Part shown: in pieces, positions 29,804 to 38,065 of the stretch
Numbering within the stretch: the stretch's first letter is position 1
How the letters are laid out: each line of letters starts with the position of its first letter
Assembly: GCA_918292005.1 (NCBI GenBank)
Contig: CAKJZJ010000015.1
Coordinates: 1-52,203 of the forward strand
Length of the DNA stretch: 52,203 nucleotides
Direction of reading: 5' to 3'
Source: Clostridiales bacterium
GTDB taxonomy: Bacteria; Bacillota; Clostridia; Christensenellales; UBA1242
Translations under genes and position numbers: made by a program
Notes under the pieces: generated by a model
Told to the model about the DNA's origin: nothing
Databases searched by the model: none
The model's input: only the letters and a program-made list of their open reading frames with translations

Positions 29804-31174
29804 TTATTTTTTGATAGGGTTACCATTCTCGTCTAGGTCGACTACTAGCACCTTGACTTCTTTGATACGATTGTCTTCCACTTTGCTCATTGTGAAATGT
29901 ATTTCTACTGGTACACTAACATATTGACCATCGACAATTCTTTCGTCTAGAGTTTTGAAAACAACCACCTTGCCTTCGGTAGGCAATTCTTCGGACACAC
30001 CGAATAAGAATCCACCGACAGACGTATAATCACTCTCTGGCATATGTTCTATTTCTAGCATTTCAAATAGGTCGGATAGGTCCATATCTGGATCGACTAT
30101 ATACTCGTGTTCACTCTTTTGATTGATGACATCATTCTCCACTTCATCATGCTCGTCATATATCTCACCAACCATCTCTTCTATTGCATCTTCCATAGAT
30201 ACAATACCACTAGTTCCACCATGTTCATCTAGTACTACTGCTAGATGTTTTTTGCTGGTCTGCATGGTCCTTATGATGTCGTCCACTTTCATATTTTCAT
30301 TGATGAATAGTGGCTCGGTCATTATCTTTTTGACCATGAGTTTTTCACCAGATAGCATTGCTCTAAAGAAATCTTTTTGATTGAGCACACCTATAATTTT
30401 ATCTATACTTTCATCATAAACTGGCAGCCTTGAAAACATTGTATTGAAGAATACATCTTGTATGTTTTTGACACTTTCTGCATAGTTTATGGCACAAACA
30501 TCTACCCTTGGTGTCATAATATCATACGCTGTTCTAGAATTCAAATCCAATACACCTTGCATGATTTCTGCATTATCTTTGTCTATTACGCCTTCTTCTT
30601 CCATTGTGTCAATGATGGTTTCCAATTCATTTTCTGTGACTGTTGGTTCATCTTCATCGGGCTTAACTTTCTTGGTTGCAGCCTTCTGTAATTTTAGGAA
30701 TAGAAAAGACATTGGTGTAAATATTTTATACAACACTAGCATTAGTCCACTAGTTCTCAGTACAAATTTATGTGGGTCAGATTTTGCTATAGTCTTTGGT
30801 AGTATTTCTCCGAATGTAAGAACAATAAGTGTCATGATAACTGTATTGGCAATATTGGATATTGTAGGATTGGCAATGATTGTTGCAAATATATATGCAG
30901 CAATCGTTGTACAAGCAATATTCACTAGGTTATTACCTATGAGAATAGTTGCCAAAGTTTTATCATAATGCTCCACTATGTATAGAGCCTTCCTAGCACC
31001 CCTCACATTTTCATCGGCTTGATTCTTTAGTCGTATTTGATTGACGGTAGTAAACGCCGTCTCGCTAGCAGAGAAATATGCCGAACATGCAACTAGTACT
31101 ATCACTACTAGATACAGCCAGATATTTACTCCACCGATATTTATTGCATTGAGCCTACTCGGCACAGCATCCAT
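29804..31174 (-). CDS. CNNM/CorC (HlyC)-family membrane protein with CBS pair
   Basis: The protein has 456 residues. An N-terminal CNNM (DUF21) membrane domain spans about 15-165 and includes the family phrase FSASETAFTTVNQIRLKNQ (34-52) and GEILPKTIAK (122-131). A CBS pair follows at about 215-340, with TPRVDVCAI and DEHGGTSGIVSMEDAIEEM. A C-terminal CorC/HlyC domain spans about 355-450. Relatives are implicated in magnesium or other cation efflux and are often misnamed hemolysins. The start at 31174 was chosen because AAGGAG precedes it and a promoter with a predicted start site near 31207 lies just upstream. Longer in-frame starts (to 31384) would begin before that transcript and run into the divergent promoter region. 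Confidence 0.92.
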   Translation of the reverse strand: MDAVPSRLNAINIGGVNIWLYLVVIVLVACSAYFSASETAFTTVNQIRLKNQADENVRGARKALYIVEHYDKTLATILIGNNLVNIACTTIAAYIFATIIANPTISNIANTVIMTLIVLTFGEILPKTIAKSDPHKFVLRTSGLMLVLYKIFTPMSFLFLKLQKAATKKVKPDEDEPTVTENELETIIDTMEEEGVIDKDNAEIMQGVLDLNSRTAYDIMTPRVDVCAINYAESVKNIQDVFFNTMFSRLPVYDESIDKIIGVLNQKDFFRAMLSGEKLMVKKIMTEPLFINENMKVDDIIRTMQTSKKHLAVVLDEHGGTSGIVSMEDAIEEMVGEIYDEHDEVENDVINQKSEHEYIVDPDMDLSDLFEMLEIEHMPESDYTSVGGFLFGVSEELPTEGKVVVFKTLDERIVDGQYVSVPVEIHFTMSKVEDNRIKEVKVLVVDLDENGNPIKK

Positions 31175-31213
31175 AATTAATTCGTCTCCTTGTTTTAGAA
31201 AAAGTCTATGCCG

Positions 31214-31242
31214 ATTATACCACAACATGCATAGTTTGTAAA
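31214..31242 (-). promoter_or_regulatory. Promoter of the CNNM/CorC-family gene
   Basis: On the minus strand, TTTACA (31242-31237), a 17-bp spacer and TATAAT (31219-31214) are preceded by TGG (extended -10). The short leader leads straight to the AAGGAG before 31174. Confidence 0.75.
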
Positions 31243-31290
31243 GGCTTTTACCATCCCACCACAGAAGCATGAAAAATGCACCATAAATAA

Positions 31291-31321
31291 TGTCGATTAA
31301 AACTATTGTTTTAATTTGACA
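31291..31321. promoter_or_regulatory. Inverted repeat overlapping a -35 box (candidate operator)
   Basis: An 8-bp perfect stem, ATTAAAAC (31296-31303) / GTTTTAAT (31308-31315), is flanked by TGTC on the left and GACA on the right. The right GACA is part of the -35 TTGACA of the plus-strand promoter. The position suits a repressor site for the divergent region, but no regulator is identified. Confidence 0.4.
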
Positions 31322-31345
31322 AGAAAAGGCAATAACCAGTATAAT
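31316..31345 (+). promoter_or_regulatory. Promoter of the 31354-36542 operon
   Basis: TTGACA (31316-31321), an 18-bp spacer and TATAAT (31340-31345). The predicted transcription start (about 31352) falls at or next to the ATG of the first gene (31354), which has no Shine-Dalgarno sequence. This suggests a leaderless message. Confidence 0.7.
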
Positions 31346-31353
31346 GTAGATGT

Positions 31354-32283
31354 ATGAGTAGGAAAAGGCGCAAAAAATTAACAAGAAAGAAAAAATTCTT
31401 CATAATAGCCTCCGTTTACATTGCCGTATTTGTACTTACTTTTATAGTAACCACTTCGACTTTGGCGTGGTTCCATGGTAGTACATGGCAGTCAAACGAT
31501 GTATATATGGGTGGACCAGTCTACCTATATTTTTCCGACTCGTCTGGGGAGACCAAAACCAGTGGAGCAAATCAACTAGTGACACAATTACCACCGGGCT
31601 GGAGTTACCTATACCCTGGCATGAATCTTCACTTTGAAGCATCATGTGTGGTAGAAGGTCATGCATTTGAGCATACTAGAGAGAATGGCGAAGAATTAAT
31701 CGTATATACTACAGGTGCAGTGCTCAGAGCCAAAATCAATCTAGATGTATTCGATCCTGCTGGTAATGAAAACGCACAAGCATGTCAGGACATCTATAAT
31801 GAATTGTGGCCAAAATTAAAGACTGCTGCTGCAGCTGGAGCATCGGATACCGAAGGAGTATGGCTATTTGACTTACAAGATACCGAAGAGTATCCCGAAG
31901 AAGAAGACAATTATTTCTACTACGTTCAACGTGAACAAACCCACCTAGATGTAGGCGACTATGTTTTACAAGAAGTCGGTGGCGACGAAAATAATGTAGT
32001 AGTCAAATTCCTAAGCAATGTGGTAGTCAATCTAAATGGTGTATCATTTACCAATGTACATGCCGACTGTGATATCCGTTTCACTATAATATTCGAAGGT
32101 TTGCAGGCGTACTTCCCATATCAGGCTTCGGATGTAGGCGATCCATGGCAAAATGATGATAGTGGCAGACTAGTTACTTATGCCGATGTAGGTCTAGGTA
32201 AACCACTCACAATAGCCAATAGTAGACCAATTTACAGAGAAGCACTCGTATTTATGTACGAAATGGACACAAATAATCCATAA
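31354..32283 (+). CDS. Putative secreted/anchored protein with SipW-type (TasA-like) signal sequence
   Basis: The product has 309 residues. A strongly basic N terminus (1-14) and one hydrophobic segment (about 15-34) are followed by STLAWFHGSTWQSNDVYMGG. This resembles the T-x-A-[WYF]-F-x(5-10)-N/D pattern of SipW-cognate signal peptides seen in TasA and related fibre proteins. The mature part (about 40-309) is acidic and predicted beta-rich from sequence; I do not recognise its family. The start at 31354 is the only one that keeps the hydrophobic segment. It has no ribosome binding site and sits at the predicted transcript start. Only 17 nt separate it from fhs, so it is likely the first gene of that operon, although the functional link is unclear. 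It could instead be an ordinary N-terminally anchored envelope protein. Confidence 0.7.
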   Translation: MSRKRRKKLTRKKKFFIIASVYIAVFVLTFIVTTSTLAWFHGSTWQSNDVYMGGPVYLYFSDSSGETKTSGANQLVTQLPPGWSYLYPGMNLHFEASCVVEGHAFEHTRENGEELIVYTTGAVLRAKINLDVFDPAGNENAQACQDIYNELWPKLKTAAAAGASDTEGVWLFDLQDTEEYPEEEDNYFYYVQREQTHLDVGDYVLQEVGGDENNVVVKFLSNVVVNLNGVSFTNVHADCDIRFTIIFEGLQAYFPYQASDVGDPWQNDDSGRLVTYADVGLGKPLTIANSRPIYREALVFMYEMDTNNP

Positions 32284-32300
32284 AAATTAGGAGAGAAAAT

Positions 32301-33950
32301 ATGACAGACATAGAAATAGCAGAAAAAGTAAAACCATTAAAAATCAAACAGGTAGCCAAAAGCCTAGGACTAAAACCTAGAGAACTCATCACTTATGGCG
32401 ACTATAAAGCAAAAATAAACAAAAAGGCTGTACCTAGCAATAACAAACTAGTTCTAGTAACAGCCATAAATCCAACCAGTGCCGGCATTGGTAAAACAAC
32501 TGTATCCATAGGCATAGCAGATGCCCTACACCATATGGGTGAATCGGTATGCTTGGCTCTCAGAGAGCCATCTTTAGGCCCAGTATTTGGTATCAAAGGT
32601 GGTGCTACCGGTGGTGGTCATAGCCAGGTAATACCAATGGCAGATATCAATCTACACTTCAATGGTGATTTTCATGCTATTACTAGTGCAAATAATCTAC
32701 TATGTGCAATGATAGACAACCACATCTTCCAGGGCAACAAATTACATATAGACCCCAATAAAATACTTTTCCATAGGTGTTTGGACCTAAACGACAGGTC
32801 ATTACGTACCGTTACAGTGGGTCAAACCAAAAAAGAAACACCTAGGGATGATCATTTCACAATTACTGCTGCTAGCGAAATTATGGCTATAATGTGTTTA
32901 GCAACAGATATCATTGATTTAAAACGAAGACTAGGCAATATTCTAGTAGCACTGACTACAAAAGGTAAACCAGTGTATTGTAAAAATCTACACGCCGAAG
33001 AAGCAATGGCTATACTACTCAAAGATGCCATGCTACCAAACCTAGTACAGACTCTAGAAGGAACTCCTGCCATAGTACATTTAGGACCATTTGCGAATAT
33101 TGCTCACGGCTGTAATAGTATCACGGCTACGAGACTATCTATGGACCTAGCCAAATATACCATCACAGAAGCAGGCTTCGGTGCAGACCTAGGTGCAGAA
33201 AAATTTTTGGATGTAAAATGTAGAGTGGCTGGATTAAAACCAAATGCAGTAGTTTTAGTAGCCACTATTCAAGCCCTAAAATTACATGGTGGTATGGATA
33301 AAACGGCTCTAAAACAAGAAAATCTACAAGCACTCAAAGATGGTATGGGAAATCTAATTAGACATATAGACATCATTAGGAATGTATATCATCTACCACT
33401 AGTCGTTACTCTCAATAAATATACTAGCGATACCGAAAAAGAAGTAAAATTGGTACTAGATACCCTATCTAAAATGGGCGTAACATACGCTATCAATGAT
33501 GCATGGACTCTAGGTGGCGTAGGCGCAGAAGATTTAGCTAAAAAGGTAATGAAAGCCTGTGAAACAGACAATAGCAAATTCTCATATAGTTATGAACTAA
33601 ACGAAACGGTAGAAGATAAAATAAAGAATATCTGCAAAAGAGTGTACGGTGCAAAAGGTGTAATACTCACAGAGAAAGCAAAAGAAAGTATAGAAACTAT
33701 CAAAAGTCTACATATGGAGAATTTCCCTGTGGTTATTGCAAAAACGCAATACTCACTCACCGATAATCAAAAACTTATCGGTGCCCCTACCGACTTTGAC
33801 ATTACCATTAGAGATATAGAGATTAGGTCGGGTGCAGAATTTCTAGTAGCTCTAGCAGGTGACATGATGCTAATGCCTGGGCTATCTGCCACCCCTGCCG
33901 CTGTCGGCATGAAGATTACAAAAAATGGTAAAATAAGCGGTTTATTCTAA
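32301..33950 (+). CDS. fhs: Formate--tetrahydrofolate ligase
   Basis: The protein has 549 residues, close to the usual 555-560. It uses ATP to join formate to tetrahydrofolate, giving 10-formyl-THF for one-carbon metabolism. Recognised motifs are AINPTSAGIGKTT (55-67, phosphate-binding loop), LREPSLGPVFGIKGGATGGG (87-106), and GFGADLGAEKFLD and GGMDK further on. Two small departures from the common loop (Ser for Pro, Ile for Glu) are present, but the GKTT core is intact. GGAGAG lies just before the ATG. It follows the SipW-type gene by 17 nt and precedes the TrxB-like gene by 18 nt, with no terminator between, so it is part of an operon. Confidence 0.96.
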   Translation: MTDIEIAEKVKPLKIKQVAKSLGLKPRELITYGDYKAKINKKAVPSNNKLVLVTAINPTSAGIGKTTVSIGIADALHHMGESVCLALREPSLGPVFGIKGGATGGGHSQVIPMADINLHFNGDFHAITSANNLLCAMIDNHIFQGNKLHIDPNKILFHRCLDLNDRSLRTVTVGQTKKETPRDDHFTITAASEIMAIMCLATDIIDLKRRLGNILVALTTKGKPVYCKNLHAEEAMAILLKDAMLPNLVQTLEGTPAIVHLGPFANIAHGCNSITATRLSMDLAKYTITEAGFGADLGAEKFLDVKCRVAGLKPNAVVLVATIQALKLHGGMDKTALKQENLQALKDGMGNLIRHIDIIRNVYHLPLVVTLNKYTSDTEKEVKLVLDTLSKMGVTYAINDAWTLGGVGAEDLAKKVMKACETDNSKFSYSYELNETVEDKIKNICKRVYGAKGVILTEKAKESIETIKSLHMENFPVVIAKTQYSLTDNQKLIGAPTDFDITIRDIEIRSGAEFLVALAGDMMLMPGLSATPAAVGMKITKNGKISGLF

Positions 33951-33968
33951 AAAATATTAAGGAAAAAT

Positions 33969-34901
33969 ATGGATAAAATATACGATTTAATCATCTTGGG
34001 TGGTGGCCCTGGTAGTATGAGTGCAGGCATATATGCCATGCAACTAAAAATGGACACATTACTTATAGAGAAAGAATGTTTCGGTGGACAAGTAGCCACC
34101 ACTAGTATGGTTACCAATTATCTAGGATTCCCTAGCATCACTGGTAGCGAACTAGCAGAAAATATGCACAAGCATCTGGCAGGAACTGGGATAGAAATCA
34201 GGAACGAAGAAGTTGTATATACCGATCTAGGACAAGATATAAAGGTGGTCAAAACACATTCCGGAGAATATTATGCCAAAACAGTTATAATAGGCATTGG
34301 CACTACCATTCGTAAATTGTCTGTAGATAATGAAAGCAAATATGTAGGCAAAGGCATTAGTTACAATAGTCTAAAAGAAAGAGATGCCTATGAGAATAAA
34401 AATGTCGCCGTAGTTGGTGGTGGTAATTCTGCTATAGAAGATGCACTATACCTATCAGAAAAGGCAAAAAAAGTATATCTGATACATCGTAGAAATGAAT
34501 TTCGTGGAGATCCACTACTAGTTGAGAATCTCTACAAACAAATAGATAAAAAGCATAATATAGAATTGGTACTAGAATGTAAGCCACATAGTATAATAGG
34601 TGCCGACAAAGTAGAGAAATTCGTGGTAACACATATCCCTACAGAGAGTCAAAAAGCACTAGATGTAGACGGAATTTTCGTGTGCATTGGTAGGGGCGCA
34701 GATACAGAAATTATTGATGAAAAAGTGGCTAAAAATGAGTCTGGATATATAATTACCAATGAACAAATGCAGACTAATATTCCAGGAGTATATGCTATAG
34801 GAGACATTCGTACCACCCCACTCAGACAGATAATAACAGCATGTGCCGATGGCGCTATCGCCAGTGTGTCAGCAAAAAATTTTTTAAAGAATGGAAAATA
34901 A
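33969..34901 (+). CDS. Thioredoxin-reductase-like NAD(P)H flavoprotein lacking the CxxC
   Basis: The product has 310 residues, the normal length for the low-Mr thioredoxin reductase family. The FAD-binding GGGPGSMSAG (11-20), CFGGQ (37-41) and C-terminal GDI...LRQIITACADGA are present. The NAD(P)H-binding GGGNSA (150-155) and HRRNEFR (173-179) are also present. The redox-active SYCATC motif is replaced by SYNSLK (131-136), so both catalytic cysteines are gone. It therefore should not reduce thioredoxin by the standard route. A ferredoxin/flavodoxin-NADP reductase-like or other electron-transfer role is possible. It sits between fhs and galE, 18 and 9 nt away, in the same operon. The fold is certain; the substrate is unknown. 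Confidence 0.9.
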   Translation: MDKIYDLIILGGGPGSMSAGIYAMQLKMDTLLIEKECFGGQVATTSMVTNYLGFPSITGSELAENMHKHLAGTGIEIRNEEVVYTDLGQDIKVVKTHSGEYYAKTVIIGIGTTIRKLSVDNESKYVGKGISYNSLKERDAYENKNVAVVGGGNSAIEDALYLSEKAKKVYLIHRRNEFRGDPLLVENLYKQIDKKHNIELVLECKPHSIIGADKVEKFVVTHIPTESQKALDVDGIFVCIGRGADTEIIDEKVAKNESGYIITNEQMQTNIPGVYAIGDIRTTPLRQIITACADGAIASVSAKNFLKNGK

Positions 34902-34910
34902 GGAGTTAAT

Positions 34911-35909
34911 ATGAAAATACTTGTTACAGGTGGCCTAGGATTTATAGGCTCACACACAGTAGTAGAATTAATAAATGATGGTCACGAAGTAGTCATCATT
35001 GACAATCTATGCAATAGTAAATTAAGCGTATTAGATAATATCGAAAAAATCACTGGAGTTCGTCCAAAATTTTATCAATACAACCTACTCAATATAGATG
35101 ATGTGCGCAAGGTATTCGCCGAAAATGAAATAGAAGGAGTTATTCACTTCGCAGGACTAAAAGCTGTAGCCGAGAGTGTACACAAACCTATTGAATATTA
35201 CGAAAACAACTTATTTAGCACCATCAATCTGCTCAAATGCATGAGAGAATATAATATATACAATATCGTATTCAGTTCTAGTGCATGCGTGTATGGACAA
35301 CCAAAAGAAAACCCAATAGACGAGACTTTCCCTAGCAATAATGCCACCAATCCATACGGCAGAACCAAATGCTTTATCGAAGACATTTTAAAAGACTGTT
35401 ACACAGCCGACAATAGATACAATATTATAATACTAAGATATTTCAATCCAGTAGGAGCGCATGCATCTGGACTAATAGGCGAAGACCCTAATGGCATACC
35501 TAACAACCTAATGCCAATTATTATGCGTGTAGCCGAAGGAAAATTTGATAAATTACACATATATGGCAATGACTACGACACAGTAGATGGCACATGTGTA
35601 AGAGACTTTATTCACGTGGTAGATTTGGCACGTGGTCACGTAAAGGCGATAGAAAAAGTAACCACCCCAGGAGTACACATATACAATCTAGGTACGGGCA
35701 AAGGTACTAGCGTACTAGAATTGGTAAATGCTTTTAATAAAGTAAATGGGAATCTAGTAAAATTCGACTTTGCAGACCGTAGAGACGGCGATGTGCCAGA
35801 GAATTATGCTAAAACGGACAAAGCAAAAAAAGAACTAGGATGGAAAGCAACCCACGGAATAGATGATATGTGTAAAGATTCTTGGAATTTCAGCAAAAGC
35901 AAAAAATAA
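34911..35909 (+). CDS. galE: UDP-glucose 4-epimerase
   Basis: The protein has 332 residues. It interconverts UDP-glucose and UDP-galactose (possibly also the N-acetyl forms) for cell-envelope glycans or galactose use. It has an N-terminal NAD-binding GGLGFIGS (7-14), the SSSACVYG strand with the catalytic Ser (about 124), and the YGRTK catalytic Tyr149/Lys153 pair. It also has RYFNPVGAH and DGTCVRDFIHVVDLA typical of GalE. AAGGAG precedes the ATG. It is 9 nt after the TrxB-like gene and 9 nt before the RdgB gene, so it is translated from the same message. The short-chain dehydrogenase fold and GalE-specific phrases make this call firm, though substrate breadth cannot be read. Confidence 0.95.
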   Translation: MKILVTGGLGFIGSHTVVELINDGHEVVIIDNLCNSKLSVLDNIEKITGVRPKFYQYNLLNIDDVRKVFAENEIEGVIHFAGLKAVAESVHKPIEYYENNLFSTINLLKCMREYNIYNIVFSSSACVYGQPKENPIDETFPSNNATNPYGRTKCFIEDILKDCYTADNRYNIIILRYFNPVGAHASGLIGEDPNGIPNNLMPIIMRVAEGKFDKLHIYGNDYDTVDGTCVRDFIHVVDLARGHVKAIEKVTTPGVHIYNLGTGKGTSVLELVNAFNKVNGNLVKFDFADRRDGDVPENYAKTDKAKKELGWKATHGIDDMCKDSWNFSKSKK

Positions 35910-35918
35910 AGGTGAACT

Positions 35919-36542
35919 ATGAAAAAAATAATAGTAGCAACTAGCAACCCACATAAAGTAGAAGAATTCCGTAGATTGCTCAAGGACTATAGGATTATTA
36001 CGCTCAAAGATATTGGATTTAATGAAACAATAGTCGAAGATGGTCTAACTTTCCAAGACAATGCAATAATCAAGGCACAGGCAGTATACGAATGGGTAAA
36101 AACACACACAAACCTAAACCTAGCGATACTAGCAGATGATAGTGGACTATGCGTCAAAGCCATTAATTACGAGCCGGGTATAATGTCTAGCAGATATAGT
36201 GGTCTAGGAGATGAAGGAAATAGACGAAAACTACTAGACCAACTAATTACCATACAAGATAGAACGGCATATTTCCAGTGCTTCTGTGCCCTTATTATGC
36301 CAGACGGAAATATGGTAGTAGAAGAAGGTAAAGTGTACGGACTAATCACCAAATCAAAAATTGGTGACGATAGTTTCGGTTACGACTGCATATTCTGGTC
36401 TAATGCACTAAAAAAGACATTCGGTCAAGCCACTCCAGAAGAAAAAGATAAAGTATCACACAGAGCGCAGGCCGTAGGTAAAATAAGAGAATATCTAGAT
36501 AGTGTCGGATATGGCAAAGACCAATTCGAAGACGAAGAATAA
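35919..36542 (+). CDS. rdgB: XTP/dITP diphosphatase (RdgB/HAM1 family)
   Basis: The protein has 207 residues. It hydrolyses non-canonical purine nucleoside triphosphates (ITP, dITP, XTP) to the monophosphates, keeping them out of nucleic acids. Family signatures are ATSNPHKVEEF (7-17), LADDSGLCV (71-79) with the general-base aspartate, the YEPGIMSSRYSG loop, FGYDCIFW, and SHRAQAVGKI at the C terminus. It starts 9 nt after galE behind AGGTG and is the last gene of the operon; a terminator follows at once. Confidence 0.94.
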   Translation: MKKIIVATSNPHKVEEFRRLLKDYRIITLKDIGFNETIVEDGLTFQDNAIIKAQAVYEWVKTHTNLNLAILADDSGLCVKAINYEPGIMSSRYSGLGDEGNRRKLLDQLITIQDRTAYFQCFCALIMPDGNMVVEEGKVYGLITKSKIGDDSFGYDCIFWSNALKKTFGQATPEEKDKVSHRAQAVGKIREYLDSVGYGKDQFEDEE

Positions 36543-36555
36543 TTAAACAAGTGAG

Positions 36556-36578
36556 AGTGAAATACTTTCACTTTTTTT
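36556..36578 (+). terminator. Terminator of the fhs-galE-rdgB operon
   Basis: A 7-bp stem AGTGAAA / TTTCACT with a 3-nt loop is directly followed by seven or more T residues, 14 nt after the rdgB stop. Confidence 0.85.
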
Positions 36579-36624
36579 GTGTCTACAGAATAGATAAATA
36601 CTATAACAAAAAGCGAGGTAAAAA

Positions 36625-37893
36625 ATGATAGTAGAAATCAAAGCAGGAGACACATTATATAGAATTGCTCAGAGATACAACACCACGGTAGAAAAATTAG
36701 CCGAACTAAATGGTCTAGACAGACCAGAGAGACTCAGCATTGGTCAACACATATTCGTCCCCACATCTATGCCAGCCACATACACAGTAGTCGCAGGAGA
36801 CACCATGTATCAAATAGCAGGTAAGATGGGTGTACCACTAGACGCACTCATTAGCGCCAATCCACAAATCACTAATCCTAGTCTCATATACCCAGGACAA
36901 ATAATCAATATACCCACGCCTAGCAAACCCACAATAGAAGTAAATGGGTATGCCATAGCAAGTATCAATAAAACCACACTAGATAGAGTACTACCTAGTC
37001 TCACCTATCTATCAATATTCAGTTATCAGGCAAAAGCAGATGGCACACTAACTGGACTATACGAGACTAGCATAATCGAAACTAGTAGAAATGCAGGCAC
37101 TGCACCACTCATGGTTATCACCAATATTGGCGAAAGTGGTGGCTTCAATTCAGACCTGGCACACACTATTCTAACCAACAATATTGTCAGAAACAATATA
37201 ATTAATGCCATTATGTCAATAGTTAATGACAAACAATACTACGGAGTTAATATCGACTTTGAATACATATATCCAGAAGACAGGATGGCATATATCGAAT
37301 TTTTGAAAGCACTAAAGACCGAACTGGGTGACACATTTATGTCGGTAGCCGTCGCACCTAAATATAGAGACAATCAAACGGGACTACTCTACGAAGCACA
37401 CGACTACAGAGCCATAGGAGAGATAGCAGACCGAGTCATCATCATGACATACGAATGGGGATATTCATACGGCGAGCCAATGGCGATAGCACCTTTGCGT
37501 GAAGTGGAAGCCGTCATTAAATATGCCACCACCAGAATTCCTAGTGAAAAAATTTTGATGGGTATGCCTAATTATGCATACGACTGGACACTACCATGGA
37601 GACAAGGTAATCGTGCCGAAACGCTATCCAATAATCAGGCAATCAATCTAGCATTTGAAAAGGGTAGCAATATTGAATTTGATACCACGGCGCAAGCCCC
37701 ATTCTTTAGATATACAGAGAATGGTATCGAGCATGTGGTATGGTTCGAAGATGCCCTATCCATATCGAATAGAATAGCACTAGTAGAAGAATACAATCTA
37801 GCCGGACTCAGTTACTGGACGGTCAATAATTATAGTGCAGTGAATTGGTCAATCGTCAATGATATGTACAATGTAAAAAAACTTGCACTGTAA
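36625..37893 (+). CDS. LysM-GH18 peptidoglycan glucosaminidase, SleL/YaaH type
   Basis: The product has 422 residues. Two LysM peptidoglycan-binding modules occupy about 2-46 and 52-97, joined to a family 18 glycoside hydrolase domain (about 108-420). The catalytic signature GVNIDFEYI (207-215) supplies the acid Glu213, followed by PEDR as in spore cortex-lytic SleL/YaaH proteins. No signal peptide is present, which is also true of SleL-type enzymes placed in the spore coat during sporulation. The expected role is to cut the N-acetylglucosaminyl linkage of cortex fragments during germination, implying a spore-forming lineage. The start at 36625 follows GCGAGG. No clear promoter was identified in the 46 nt between the preceding terminator and the start. 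Confidence 0.88.
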   Translation: MIVEIKAGDTLYRIAQRYNTTVEKLAELNGLDRPERLSIGQHIFVPTSMPATYTVVAGDTMYQIAGKMGVPLDALISANPQITNPSLIYPGQIINIPTPSKPTIEVNGYAIASINKTTLDRVLPSLTYLSIFSYQAKADGTLTGLYETSIIETSRNAGTAPLMVITNIGESGGFNSDLAHTILTNNIVRNNIINAIMSIVNDKQYYGVNIDFEYIYPEDRMAYIEFLKALKTELGDTFMSVAVAPKYRDNQTGLLYEAHDYRAIGEIADRVIIMTYEWGYSYGEPMAIAPLREVEAVIKYATTRIPSEKILMGMPNYAYDWTLPWRQGNRAETLSNNQAINLAFEKGSNIEFDTTAQAPFFRYTENGIEHVVWFEDALSISNRIALVEEYNLAGLSYWTVNNYSAVNWSIVNDMYNVKKLAL

Positions 37894-37968
37894 GGAGTTT
37901 CAAAACAGAATATCTGCACAAAAATTAGTCAAAAAGGATAAAAATTTTAATTTTATATAAAATTAATC

Positions 37969-37996
37969 TTGACTAAAATTGTTTTCATGTTATAAT
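37969..37996 (+). promoter_or_regulatory. Promoter of the DisA_N-like gene
   Basis: TTGACT (37969-37974), a 16-bp spacer and TATAAT (37991-37996) are preceded by TGT, an extended -10. The predicted start near 38003 places the in-frame ATG at 37979 outside the message, which supports the downstream start at 38066. Confidence 0.7.
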
Positions 37997-38065
37997 GAAA
38001 AAAATTACGACTTTTTGTCAATATGTCCACACATACATTTAGGTGTGAGATGCAAAGGTGTAGAT

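Noticed and set aside
30489..30968. 159-codon plus-strand frame opposite the CNNM/CorC-family gene
   Set aside because: The opposite strand encodes a full, well-conserved protein; this is its antisense shadow.
31175..31353. Tetrahydrofolate or other riboswitch upstream of the fhs operon
   Set aside because: The predicted transcript begins at the first start codon, leaving no leader for a riboswitch.
31175..31384. Longer N terminus for the CNNM/CorC-family protein
   Set aside because: It would start upstream of the predicted promoter and crosses the divergent promoter of the 31354 gene; the AAGGAG-supported start at 31174 fits family length.
33969..34901. Plain annotation as thioredoxin reductase TrxB
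   Set aside because: The CxxC motif required for thioredoxin reduction is missing at 133-136.
37979..38065. Upstream 29-codon extension of the DisA_N-like protein
   Set aside because: Its ATG lies within the predicted promoter, before the transcript start; the start at 38066 has a ribosome binding site.
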